Below are positions 36,201 through 44,238 of a DNA stretch of 64,000 bases, piece by piece. The notes beneath the pieces are model-generated. The model had not been told where the DNA came from. It saw only the letters and a list, made by a program, of their open reading frames with translations, and made no database searches. Where the stretch lies: contig RDXN01000030.1 of the NCBI GenBank assembly GCA_004292855.1, forward strand, positions 124,001 through 188,000, read 5' to 3'. The translations under genes and the position numbers were made by a program. Every line of letters begins with the position of its first letter. Position 1 is the stretch's first letter. The stretch comes from Cytophagales bacterium (GTDB taxonomy: Bacteria > Bacteroidota > Bacteroidia > Cytophagales > Spirosomataceae).

Positions 36201-39200
36201 AAGCAACAGTAGCTGATGGATTACTGCCCGTTACAATGGCTGAAGTTCCTGTTGGACAGGCTAAAGCAGTCAATGACAGTGTGCTGCCTACACAAACAGA
36301 TGAAACGCCACCTGCTGTGAGTGTTGTAGCACTACCACTTCTTGCTGCAATAGTTGCATTGGCAACGCTGCCGCTCACGACAAGGGCCAGTGTGGTCGAG
36401 TTCGGGCTTGTGCAGCTAAACGAATTCTGACACTGGAACGTGAACGTTGTTGTTCCGATAGCACTTGTAGAAATTACGAATGCCGCAAACGTGTTCGAAG
36501 TAGCTCCTGATGAAACGCCGTTGGCAATTGCCACGATGCTACCATCTTGGTTTACCGAACCGCTGTTTACACCTGTAGCTGTGTTAGCCGTACCTGAACC
36601 TGTTGCCGTGTTGATAAGGCAATTCGTTACAACGGTCAGAGACTGATTCTGGCAAACCGATACTGAACCGATCCCCGCAGCCGCTACCGTAGTAAGCGTT
36701 GTGGTTGGACTTGTCCGTACCGTCAAAGCCGCATCAGCCGGACGTGGTTGTACGGTCAATGTAAACGGTACTGGCGTACTGGTGCAAGTGCTGTTAGCAC
36801 AAACGACCGTGTAAGCAAATACGCCACTCGCGCTCGTTACCAGCGACTGGATACCACCCGTGAGTGACTCAGCCCCTGAGAAGATTGCCGTGCTACCCGC
36901 CGTTGGGCAAACCGCCGTTACCGAAGCGACATCGCTGAGGCAACGAGTCAGGCTAGCCAAACCAGTTGGAGCCGCTACACTTGAGTTCACCGTTACCGAC
37001 AGGGTTGTGGCCTGTGGGCTGGCGCAGCCTGAGCTGTTTACGCAAGCGAAGGTGAAGTTCGTTACACCTGTAGCTGTTGTTGAGATAACAAACGAAGCAA
37101 ACGTCGTTGACGTTGTGCCACCCGTTGTACCACCACCTACTGCGGCCGTTGAGCCGTCAACACCAGCGATACCACTGTTTGCACCCGTTGCTACGTTAGC
37201 CGAACCAGATGAAGAAGCTGATGCGATAAAGCAGTCGGTGTTCACTGTCAGAGAAGCTCCCTGGCAGATTGCCACTGCACCTGATGCACCACCGGCTACC
37301 ACCGTGTTCATTGGCATGCCGTTGACTGCTGTCAAGCTGGCGTTGTTCGGACGGGGATTAACCGTCAGCGTAAACGAGACCGCCGTGCTTGAGCAAGTGC
37401 TGTTAACACATACTACCGAGTAAGCGAATACGCCACTTGCGCTTGTTGCCAGTGACTGGACACCACCCGTGAGCGATTGCGCTCCTGAGAAGATTGCCGT
37501 GCTACCTGTAGTTGGGCAAACTGCCGTTACCGAAGCTACATCGCTTAGGCAACGAGTCAGACTAGCCAAGCCAGTTGGAGCCGCTACACTTGCGTTCACC
37601 GTTACCGACAGCGTTGTCGCCATTGGGCTGGTGCAGCTTGAGCTGTTAACGCAAGCAAAGGTGAAGTTAGTCGTACCTGTAGCCGTTGTTGAGATGGCGA
37701 ACGAAGCAAACGTCTGTGACGTTGTACCACCCGTTGTACCACCACCGATGGCCGCCACTGAGCCGTCTTGTCCAACAACGTTGCTGTTGTTGCCAGTCGC
37801 TACGTTAGCCGAACCTGATGAAGAAGCCGAAGCGATCAAGCAGTCGGTCAATACCGTCAGGGAAGCTCCCTGGCAGATCGCCACTGCACCTGATGCACCA
37901 CCCGCTACTACCGTGTTCATTGGCATGCCGTTGACTGCCGTCAAGCTGGCGTTGTTCGGACGGGGATTAACCGTCAACGTGAACGATACCGCTGTGCTTG
38001 AGCAAGTGTTGCTCTGGCAGATTACGTTGTAAGCAAATACGCCACTTGCGCTTGTTGCCAGTGACTGGACACCACCCGTGAGCGATTGCGCTCCTGAGAA
38101 GATCGCCGTGCTACCTGCCGTTGGGCAAACTGCCGTTACCGAAGCCACATCATTGAGACAACGAGTCAGGCTAGCCAATCCAGTTGGAGCTGCTACGCTG
38201 GCGTTCACCGTTACTGACAAGGTCGTTGTCATTGGGCTAGTGCAGCTTAGGTTATTTACGCAGGCAAAGGTGAAGTTAGTTACACCTGTAGCCGTCGTCG
38301 AGATGATAAAGGAAGCAAACGTCGATGACGTTGTACCACCTGTTGTACCACCACCAATAGCAGCCGTAGTTCCGTCAACACCGACAATGCCGCTGTTAGC
38401 ACCCGTTGCTACGTTAGCTGAACCAGATGCTGTAGCTGAAGCAATCAAGCAGTTCGTATTGATTGACAGAGAAGCTCCCTGGCAAATCGCTACGCTACCT
38501 AATGTTCCGCCAGCCACGTTCGTGTCTGATGTCACACCACCGACGATAGTCAGGTTAGCATTAACTGGACGTGGGTTGACAACAAGCGTATACGATACAG
38601 TAGTGCTGCTGCAACCAGCAGACGTCCGGCACCGAATGCCATAGACGAACGTGCCTGATTGAACCGAACCAATTACCAACGAGTTGCTGGTGATTGTAGC
38701 AGAACTTGCTTCAACAGTTGGGCGGCTCACGATAGTAGCTGAGTCCGTGCCGCAACCTGTTGCGAAGATTACATTACCTGAGCTTTCACACACCGTCCGG
38801 GCTGTAGCCGAGGTTGGCGTTGTTGCGCTGTTATTTACCGTTACCGTCACAGTCGTTGACTGTGGGCTTGGGCAACCTGAAGCAGACGTACAAGCAATTG
38901 CGAAGCTGTATGTGCCTGGCGTGAGCGTGCTAACCGTAAAGGAGTTGATACCAGTGGTTGCAGTACTGCCAGCAAGTGGCGTAATACCAAACCCACCACC
39001 AGCGGTAACACCCGACGTTCCGGTCGCGCTTGTGCCTGACGTTACAGACGTTGAGCAGCTACCTACCGTGAACGACAGAACAGAACCCTGGCAAACCGAA
39101 ATCGGCGTACCTGCTGTTCCACCTGCGATAGTTGCACCTGTGCTAGCTACCAGATTTGGGCTAGATGCGGGCGACTCGTTCACTGTTACCGACAGGCTGG

Positions 39201-41190
39201 CAATTGCTGTGCTTGAGCAACCGAAGCTGTTCACGCAGGCAATCGTGTACACGTATGGGCCAGTCGCCGTAGTGGAGATAGCCGACGTAGACACGAGGAA
39301 CAAACCTGAGTTTGCACCACCTGTTGCCGTTACCGAAGCACCTTGTCCGATAGCACCACCTGGAACAAGAACCACAATTGGGTTCGTGCTTGTGTTGGCA
39401 GGGTTGCTACCCGTACAGCCCGTCACACTCAACAACAGTGGTGTGTTCTGACAAACCGTGATCGCAGTACCACTTGAAGCGGATGCTGCGTTGATCGTAG
39501 CTGACTGAGCACCTGTTGAGTTCGAGTAGTTCGCTGTTACGAACGGACCGTTTGCTGGAAGCGGATTAACCACGATTGTGAAGTTCGTGGCAACGCTCGT
39601 GCATGAAGCCGTCTGGCAAGTTGCTGCGTAGGTGAACGTACCTGGGTTTGTGCCAGTGCCTGTATTGAACAAACCACCTGCGCCCAATGGCACGTTAGTA
39701 GCACCTGCTACAACTGAAGCTGAACCCGTAGCACAACCAACGGCTAGGGAGAAAGACTGACCCGCACAAATTGAGTACGATGGTCCGGCTCCCTGCGTTG
39801 AAGCAAGCGTTGGTGCGACTGGCGTTGGATTAACCGTCAGCGTGAAGCTGGCAACCGCTGTGCTTGAACAGAACAGCGAGTTGTAGCAGGCTACCTGGTA
39901 ACCACTCGTACCTACTGCCGTTGTTGGCACTGCATACGATGTGATACCATTGTTGACCGTTACCTGTGAGCCGTTAGCTGAAGTGATAATAACGTATCCA
40001 GGTGAAACAGTCGTAGACGTAGTTGATCCTGAACCAGGACCGCCTGGTGCAACAACGTCGCACGCACTCAAACTCAGCGTTACCGTTGAGTTCTGGCAAA
40101 CCGTGTACGTAGCAGCACCCGATGTTCCGTTTGCTGCAGCGATAGTAGAAGTGCCGTTAACAGGAGCCGAAGCCGCCCGTGCGTCACCTGTACCTAATAC
40201 CGTTGAACCCAGAGCCAGTGTTACGGCAGGACCGTTGGCGGGTAGGGCAACTACAGTATACGAAGCAGTGGCAACCGATGTACAACCCGTTGCGCCAGCC
40301 AAAGTGTATGTAACACTAAATACCCCTGATGGAGCACTGGTTGGAGTTGAGGTTGTACTGACGAAGGGCGATACTGTGCTGGTACCTGGAGTAGCACCTG
40401 CAATGGTAGCAGATACGGCATCCGTACCTGTTACTGAGAACGAAACTGTCGCACCGGCACAAACCGGATTTGGCGAGGCAACTACCGTGCCCGTAGGAAG
40501 CGTACTGATCGTTACACTGACTGGCGATGTGTAAGCACAGCCAGTTGCCAGATCAATACCCGTGAAACTAAACGTATTAACTCCGGTGGCAGTCGGTGTC
40601 GAAACAACTGACGTCGTTCCGGTAGCACCTGTTATGCCGGCCGCAGCCTGTAGCGTAAGGGCACTCGATTGTGCCTGCGTAAACGTAATTGAACTGCCCG
40701 CGCAAATGGCCGTCGGATTAGCCGTTACAACATTTGTTGGCGGAGGCACCAAATTGAACACCCTTGTAAATGTCGACGGGAAAGCTGAATTATCCCGGGC
40801 AATTACAGTGAGGTTCGTCGGACTAGCTACGCCCGTTGCGGTGTAGGCTAGTGAGAACGGAAATGTTCCAACTGATGCCGTTATGGGCAGGTCGCTTCCC
40901 CGAAGGAGCGTGAACGAAACTGAGGATGTCGATGAACCACTCGATAGAGAAGGTTCAAAGAGGACTTGCTGTCCGGTGGCACAAATAATTGTGCCGCTTG
41001 TTGAACCTCCGCCTGTAACGGAAATATCAACGACAGAAAAAGCCGCTCCTTTTTTCGGAGATCCACCGCCCGTGTCCGCGACTGCCAAACCGAATCCGCC
41101 AAGCAGCATGAGCAGCATGGGAAGGACCCTAGCAATAAATAATCGTGATGACATAGAGGTTTTCTTCAAATTGAGAATTGTGTTTGTCAT
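30280..41190 (-). CDS. Giant T9SS-secreted repeat protein
   Basis: About 3,636 residues. Start ATG 41190 (MTNTILNLKKTSMSSRLF) precedes a hydrophobic signal segment (MLLMLLGGFGLAVADTGG); an upstream TTG is less likely. Nearly the whole length is Ser/Thr/Val/Gly-rich beta-type modules of about 100-200 residues, each with paired cysteines (VCQNTPLSL...C, CVNSxxCTSP) and the recurring closing segment LTVNPxPxxxxL. Three copies in the middle are almost identical (separate entry). Nearer the C-terminus are PKD/Ig-like modules (SYAWANGGTTQSITATAPG) and three VxCxxG...TTGGNG modules. The final 75 residues form a T9SS sorting domain (GNPTLGETVEVEV ... SAGMYFLQV). Likely roles are adhesion or gliding, as for SprB-like proteins; this is inference. 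Confidence 0.9.
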   Translation of the reverse strand: MTNTILNLKKTSMSSRLFIARVLPMLLMLLGGFGLAVADTGGGSPKKGAAFSVVDISVTGGGSTSGTIICATGQQVLFEPSLSSGSSTSSVSFTLLRGSDLPITASVGTFPFSLAYTATGVASPTNLTVIARDNSAFPSTFTRVFNLVPPPTNVVTANPTAICAGSSITFTQAQSSALTLQAAAGITGATGTTSVVSTPTATGVNTFSFTGIDLATGCAYTSPVSVTISTLPTGTVVASPNPVCAGATVSFSVTGTDAVSATIAGATPGTSTVSPFVSTTSTPTSAPSGVFSVTYTLAGATGCTSVATASYTVVALPANGPAVTLALGSTVLGTGDARAASAPVNGTSTIAAANGTSGAATYTVCQNSTVTLSLSACDVVAPGGPGSGSTTSTTVSPGYVIITSANGSQVTVNNGITSYAVPTTAVGTSGYQVACYNSLFCSSTAVASFTLTVNPTPVAPTLASTQGAGPSYSICAGQSFSLAVGCATGSASVVAGATNVPLGAGGLFNTGTGTNPGTFTYAATCQTASCTSVATNFTIVVNPLPANGPFVTANYSNSTGAQSATINAASASSGTAITVCQNTPLLLSVTGCTGSNPANTSTNPIVVLVPGGAIGQGASVTATGGANSGLFLVSTSAISTTATGPYVYTIACVNSFGCSSTAIASLSVTVNESPASSPNLVASTGATIAGGTAGTPISVCQGSVLSFTVGSCSTSVTSGTSATGTSGVTAGGGFGITPLAGSTATTGINSFTVSTLTPGTYSFAIACTSASGCPSPQSTTVTVTVNNSATTPTSATARTVCESSGNVIFATGCGTDSATIVSRPTVEASSATITSNSLVIGSVQSGTFVYGIRCRTSAGCSSTTVSYTLVVNPRPVNANLTIVGGVTSDTNVAGGTLGSVAICQGASLSINTNCLIASATASGSANVATGANSGIVGVDGTTAAIGGGTTGGTTSSTFASFIISTTATGVTNFTFACVNNLSCTSPMTTTLSVTVNASVAAPTGLASLTRCLNDVASVTAVCPTAGSTAIFSGAQSLTGGVQSLATSASGVFAYNVICQSNTCSSTAVSFTLTVNPRPNNASLTAVNGMPMNTVVAGGASGAVAICQGASLTVLTDCLIASASSSGSANVATGNNSNVVGQDGSVAAIGGGTTGGTTSQTFASFAISTTATGTTNFTFACVNSSSCTSPMATTLSVTVNASVAAPTGLASLTRCLSDVASVTAVCPTTGSTAIFSGAQSLTGGVQSLATSASGVFAYSVVCVNSTCSSTAVSFTLTVNPRPNNASLTAVNGMPMNTVVAGGASGAVAICQGASLTVNTDCFIASASSSGSANVATGANSGIAGVDGSTAAVGGGTTGGTTSTTFASFVISTTATGVTNFTFACVNSSGCASPQATTLSVTVNSSVAAPTGLASLTRCLSDVASVTAVCPTAGSTAIFSGAESLTGGIQSLVTSASGVFAYTVVCANSTCTSTPVPFTLTVQPRPADAALTVRTSPTTTLTTVAAAGIGSVSVCQNQSLTVVTNCLINTATGSGTANTATGVNSGSVNQDGSIVAIANGVSSGATSNTFAAFVISTSAIGTTTFTFQCQNSFSCTSPNSTTLALVVSGSVANATIAARSGSATTLTAGGVSSVCVGSTLSLTALACPTGTSAIVTGSNPSATVASGTSYVISTSAAGVQNFSVVCRTAAGCVSATPQQFSVLVNAIPNNAGIEVASSNGGSATVVGGTSGPITVCEGSVLTGLVTGCPTTSGAVPGSTASIAGSGQIFVGGSTPGSTTTSVNSFTIPGTLTAGTYNYTVVCTSVAGSATCTSQLATTLVVNVIGAPVSPTATVSAAAAPGTSAGPTTLSPVSPVGNYTVCQNSPISLTVNGCNAATPGSQPGAGGQVSGSAVLGGSQIVNGGANPSNFTILNTATGVYQYTVNCQSGVTGCKSLTSLILNVTVNPTPAAPVITGDVVAGSSVTLCQGKSAIGTVTCPVNSVPSQSNSTNSFLVNSNASSGATSNILNYTATASTSSTGIATFSVICVSTQGGCPSLPTAYTLVVNPVPADAGLTVSPARLGGVAGTSLVAAGGTGSLTICQGSPISVTVTGCDVTTIPGSTSGTGTSSQAGASFGGVQITAGSTVPNVFTVSTANTGVFAYTAVCTNAFGCTSPNVTTLNVTVTPTPESPTITAGVTTTAVTQVCQNILLVGRYTCPTGSGRAFVTSGAAGAAGIAASSATAFTVNTGTVGVTSFTLTCTATQGGCPSAPVRFTVNVNSLPNNASLTAVGATTPANVLVAGGGPAGALTICQGQSLSVVTNCLIGTNTTNTPGNSLTGINSGNTGASGVVDGSGSTTQIGVGGSVTGGSSTSVYAAYLLGTSVTGTTTYTFVCINAAGCSSPIPTTLAVTVNPTPAAPAVLAQTANTQPVTFPNIVLCQTAGGPSPISVTACPTGTTATIATNIGKVNAVAGSTAFEIVTTLTAAQITAGGVNGSFTVTCTNSSSCTSSQVANLTINAAPPTPSSVTISAGTPAFVSTSSITVCRGQMVELKVDGCPTGVTSTNFPITGGGTGFTFSGSLVFVPAGGSTAQSTSIATGSLPLGRYEFGVRCTNANGCQSIVPVNMTLVVTDLPSAVAVTGFAPTCVNARAIGTVGCTVGTPQIGIASGPATAGAPIIVGAGTNSLTYTVPTATGLYTLTAVCTTGGACAGTPVTITVNSGVRTPAPTSVQTVQNAICLGTSTTLTASCPTPGATVIWYEAGSTNVVSGTAIGLNALVVTPTTTGSKAYEAVCSSSLFACPSGRSTDIILNVLPGVGSQPTISARPNPSSPGQSVTLTAAGCMGTTVFYVQGTNTEVGRSSNMLAQVLVNPLVTTVYDAVCTNGQCTSPRTTGTPVLVTPCNFVANVTPSSSAICPGGTVVLTASGGASYAWANGGTTQSITATAPGIYNVIVTDALGCTSVGSATVTAGQAPTPTITGNVNIVQGQSTQLTAGGGAAYLWNGPGLANGTGSTQTVGQAGTYTVVVTSASGCTAAATVTVTVSMLPGAPTVTPAGAVGASAPLQACVGQTVQLNASCATGTPRFKMGGLTNDASSQNVSSATPGVVTYQVVCVVNGAEGPATTASVNFNAAPTVAILQTGQVCTSGAGSATLSATGTGITSYTWSTGATGSQLVANAAGMYSVNVSNAAGCVSTAAVMVQSVPCVGGPAPGVLQVTGATVDCRNGNVTITATGGNGNQIQYSIGNVQYSPSNPVALDPAVLNNASVTFINLYARQVNSTSTGFDTAGPFQYNLRAACPISTTPVAPTVVVPPSACGSPVATVGQPLVVTGVDQINCNTGSFRVLTTGGNGTAIDYSVIVGLSNADANNCIRRVDNNEQLIAINSASSTITPFRIDVKQNGVLTPAAFCFDFKAACAAGMTATMSSIGMCIEPNGPATPPVTPPVTPPAPPVTPPTTLNPAGCGSPANTVGQPLTISGVDQVNCQAGTFRILTTGGNGNTINYADIVGLSNNDPYNCTRVIDNAEQLRAINNPNSSIGPFSLRVRNIGGGTSNTFSFNMKQVCSGSPRVARTESTGTLDVTVLGNPTLGETVEVEVRGAEGQALQLRLVDGLGAAISEKSVEKAGAVERQTISLGRSAGMYFLQVTTPDKSKTVKVVRQ
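36840..38666 (-). repeat. Three 609-bp tandem copies in giant gene
   Basis: The sequence CTGAGAAGAT(T/C)GCCGTGCTACC begins at 36876, 37485 and 38094, an exact spacing of 609 bp (203 codons) each time. Other landmarks (TTGTTCGGACGGGGATTAACC at 37347 and 37956) keep the same period. Encoded units contain SLTRCLSDVASVTAVCP and NASLTAVNGMPMNTVVAGG. Copies are much more alike than the surrounding modules. Confidence 0.85.
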
Positions 41191-41633
41191 TATAAGCAAG
41201 TTACCAAGCGAGTATGGCGTGGACGCCAATAGATTGTCGTTGGTTTACCAGCCCTTTAAAATGGGCCGTTACGGTCGGCGGGTTGCCTTAGGCATTGACA
41301 GAAGTAGCTGTCACTTTCAGTCTTAAATAGTGAATGCGTTGATAGGCTTGCGTCGGGTTTAAGTCATAGGCAATACATTGATGGGGTTAACAGTACGACA
41401 TGTAATGAGGACACAACGTTGCATCATAAACCCCCTCGAAAGTAGAGAACTACTTACGAACCGAAAGGGCATAATGGGGCTATATCCATACATTAGACTG
41501 CAAATAAAAAAAAAGACTTTGATTTATTACCTATTTTGGGTGGACCACTTAAAAAAAATTAATTCGACAAGGCAATAATCTATACAGTCTATCGTTGTGG
41601 TAGATATTATTAAACGCCTATTAAATTGGGGGA
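41191..41633. other. Gene-free AT-rich stretch
   Basis: This 443-bp stretch lies between the giant gene start and the end of the next minus-strand gene. I see no conserved gene. A 66-codon plus-strand frame at 41378 has no recognisable features. No full promoter match for the giant gene was found, although its promoter should be here. Confidence 0.6.
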
Positions 41634-42980
41634 TCAGAGCGAATTTAACTTACCCACTAATTCTTCGTATCGCTTGGTATCTGCCTTGGCACTCTGGGCA
41701 AGTTGAAGTGCTTTGCGAGCGGCCTCTTTTGCACTGTCTTTTTGGCCTGCCCGACGGAATGCCTCTGCCCGTTCGGCCTGAAGTTCGGCTTGCTGGGCGG
41801 GGGTGGGCTTGGCCGTTGAGAGGGCTTTGTCGACCCACCGGACTATGCTGGGGGCGTCGGTGGCGTCGGGGCTTTTGGCGTTGAAATAATTGGCGATAAA
41901 CACGTATTCCGGCACGGATAGTTTTCCTTGCTGAACCAGGCTGTCGAGCCGGGCAACGGCACTGGCGGTGGCCTTCTCGCGGAAGTAAGCATTCACCTCC
42001 GGGATCACGGTTCGGTTGGCTGCGAGTGCCGGGTTGACGCCTGCCTTTACCATCATCTGCCGGATTTGCTTTATCTTCTCGGAGTTATATGCGTTGCCGC
42101 GCGGACTATAGAGCGATGACATAATCAGGCCGTCGGCAAGAGCCAATGGGCCGGGTAGGTTAGCGGCCGGATTTTCGTATTTTTTGTACAGATCAATGTT
42201 ATTGATGAGGTGCTGGGTGAGCGGGTTGTCGACGTCCATCATGATCTTGAACAAGACTAAGTAGCTGGTCTGACTCCCGAAAAAGTCGGGGGCTTGCAAC
42301 TTCACATAATCCTCCATTACCTTGATGTTGGTGGTGGTGTCGCGGGTGATTTTGGCGAAGTAGCCGTAGTCGATCAGGAAGTTCGGATCACGGTCGCCGT
42401 TCTGGTAACGGTTGGCATAATTGCCCCCCTGGTAGGTGGGGTTGGATGCCACCACACCAAGGTTCACCATCATGTCAACATCGGGGTTGCTGCTGCCGAT
42501 GTGGGCTATTTTTCCATTGGCATTAAAGAACACGAACAGGGGCAGCGAGGGTATGAACAGTTTGTTTTTTTCGAGCCATACCTGCGTCGACTTTTCCTCT
42601 AGAGGCAGGCGGGTGTTGATAAAGGTCTGGTTGTAAAAGTCTCCTACTTTCTTGTCGGAGAGGATCGGGATGAAGCTCTGACAGACGTGGCAACTGGGCG
42701 AATAAATTTCTACGAAGATCGGCTTATTCTGTTGCCGGGCCATCTCGAACACCTTCGCAATAGAGTCCTCCACGAACTTCACGCCACCGGGCTTGATGTG
42801 CATATCGGCGGCATGGCTATTGGCGGGTTTGGCAGGCGATGGCTTGACCACGACCTTTTTTACGACCGTTCGGGTTGGGGCGGGTTTACGGGGTTGTTGA
42901 CCCTGCGCAACGCTGGTGAGCGAGCATGTCAGGCCAATGATGGCCAGCAAAAACGTGAAGCGGGCTGGTAATGAGTTCAT
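41634..42980 (-). CDS. Thioredoxin-fold periplasmic protein
   Basis: A 448-residue protein with a signal peptide (MNSLPARFTFLLAIIGLTCSLTSVAQG). A thioredoxin-like domain lies at about 60-175 with the redox motif SPSCHVCQSF (CxxC) inside a KPIFVEIYSPSCHVC context typical of DsbD-gamma-like domains. The C-terminal 250 residues are helical, with TPR-like end segments (QAELQAERAEAFRRAGQKDS, AKEAARKALQLAQSA). It probably reduces or monitors periplasmic proteins. Context suggests a link to the cysteine-rich secreted proteins on both sides, but that is inference. Confidence 0.78.
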   Translation of the reverse strand: MNSLPARFTFLLAIIGLTCSLTSVAQGQQPRKPAPTRTVVKKVVVKPSPAKPANSHAADMHIKPGGVKFVEDSIAKVFEMARQQNKPIFVEIYSPSCHVCQSFIPILSDKKVGDFYNQTFINTRLPLEEKSTQVWLEKNKLFIPSLPLFVFFNANGKIAHIGSSNPDVDMMVNLGVVASNPTYQGGNYANRYQNGDRDPNFLIDYGYFAKITRDTTTNIKVMEDYVKLQAPDFFGSQTSYLVLFKIMMDVDNPLTQHLINNIDLYKKYENPAANLPGPLALADGLIMSSLYSPRGNAYNSEKIKQIRQMMVKAGVNPALAANRTVIPEVNAYFREKATASAVARLDSLVQQGKLSVPEYVFIANYFNAKSPDATDAPSIVRWVDKALSTAKPTPAQQAELQAERAEAFRRAGQKDSAKEAARKALQLAQSAKADTKRYEELVGKLNSL

Positions 42981-43014
42981 AATCGAAACGGAATAGATGA
43001 TCGTAATGAAAGAA

Positions 43015-43043
43015 CCCCCGACCTTCGGCTGAGAGATCGGGGG
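43015..43043 (-). terminator. Hairpin after 43073 gene
   Basis: CCCCCGA and TCGGGGG pair across 15 nt, followed on the minus strand by TTCTTTC. It sits between the stop of the 43073 gene and the start of the thioredoxin gene, so it is a weak terminator or attenuator. Confidence 0.5.
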
Positions 43044-43072
43044 TAAAGTTACGTATTAAACGTATAGGTCTG

Positions 43073-44029
43073 TTACTTACAAAGTGCCCGTGTCGAGACG
43101 GTCTGCTGCACTACGGTTGGGACACCCTGCGCGTTCTTTTGGCGCGCCAGAATAACAACCGTTCCGGCTTCGGAGATGGCCGATGCTTCAACAATTTCGG
43201 TCGCTGTGATAGACCAACGGCTCTGCCCTACAATGAGATATTCAACCGGAGTACCATTGCCCCCATCGGTACGAATCGTGATCTGATTCGTAGCACAGTC
43301 GTAGCCTGGAGTTGCCATACGCAGGCCGGTAGGCGTCGCATCGGGGCGGGCGGTGTTGGCTTTGTCCGTACCACAACGCTGTGCCAAATCGAGCACCTGG
43401 CGCACCACAAAGGGCGTTCCGGTTTCGCTTTGCTGGCGGGCCAACACCATCAAAACAGGGGTGTTGTTGGCCAGGTTTTCGTCGAGGGTCAGGCTGGCAT
43501 CGGTGCCCCAGCGGCTTTGACCTGCCACCATATATTCTACGCCTGCCCCATTTCCGCCCGATGTCTGGATAGACAATTGGCGGGAGCCACAGTCGTAGGT
43601 AAGGCCGTTCAGGCTGAGGCCTGTGCTGCGGGCGGGTTGGGCTGGGGTAGCAACAGCCTTATCGCCACCACACAGTTTGGCAATGCTGATAGACCGACTG
43701 GCTACAGTAGGGGCTTTGCTTCCGTTAAGTTGACGAGCCAACACCGTAACAGGCGAGGCATCGGCAGCCAGGGCAGCATCGACAATGAGGGTGGCGTCTG
43801 ATGACCACCGCGACTGCCCGACCACCATATACTCGACCGGCGACCCGTTGCCGCCACTGGCGCGAAGGGTTAGCTGGCGAGTTGAGCAGTCGTAAGCGGG
43901 TTCAGCCAGGGCAAAGCCGTCGAAGCGATTTGCAGGGGGCGTGGGAGTTACCCCGATGGATGTTGCCCCAACGGAGGCACTGGTAAGCAGGACTAGACAG
44001 GCGGTCGAGAAGCGCGTAAAGACGTTCAT
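43073..44029 (-). CDS. Secreted three-repeat TGGNG protein
   Basis: A 318-residue protein with a signal peptide (STACLVLLTSASVGA). It holds three repeats of about 85 residues starting near residues 40, 140 and 235, each with YDC...QLT(L/I)xxxGGNGxxVEY, then GQSRW and a closing LARQ segment and Cys. The Cys-(x)n-GGNG core resembles the TGGNG modules near the C-terminus of the giant protein (for example GTFRILTTGGNGNTINYADI). No catalytic motif is present. Probably a surface or adhesive protein. No T9SS domain is seen. Confidence 0.7.
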   Translation of the reverse strand: MNVFTRFSTACLVLLTSASVGATSIGVTPTPPANRFDGFALAEPAYDCSTRQLTLRASGGNGSPVEYMVVGQSRWSSDATLIVDAALAADASPVTVLARQLNGSKAPTVASRSISIAKLCGGDKAVATPAQPARSTGLSLNGLTYDCGSRQLSIQTSGGNGAGVEYMVAGQSRWGTDASLTLDENLANNTPVLMVLARQQSETGTPFVVRQVLDLAQRCGTDKANTARPDATPTGLRMATPGYDCATNQITIRTDGGNGTPVEYLIVGQSRWSITATEIVEASAISEAGTVVILARQKNAQGVPTVVQQTVSTRALCK

Positions 44030-44238
44030 GCCGGGTGATGGTTTAAGGTCGACTGTTAGCAGTCGCGTTGCGAAATTTAATTCAATCTATAGACAAAGAC
44101 AGCGCGATGACCAGTATGGATGTATCGTTACTATAATAAATACGCCCGCGAATACGCACTATCTGTAATTCTATCGAATTTAAAGGTAAAGTAACGCAAT
44201 CTACCCGGCTGTTCAAAATCAGAGAGTACTCAAAATAG

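Noticed and set aside
36860-38644. Three plus-strand open frames of 187-188 codons with the same start and end at 609-bp spacing
   Set aside because: They are antisense shadows of the tandem repeat in the giant minus-strand gene; codon bias and the signal peptide/T9SS tail support only the minus strand.
36840-38666. Regular repeats considered as a CRISPR array
   Set aside because: Period is 609 bp and fully coding; no short direct repeats with unique spacers.
41378-41578. 66-codon plus-strand frame in the gap upstream of the giant gene
   Set aside because: No start-site features, no motif, and AT-rich low-complexity ending; not enough to call a gene.
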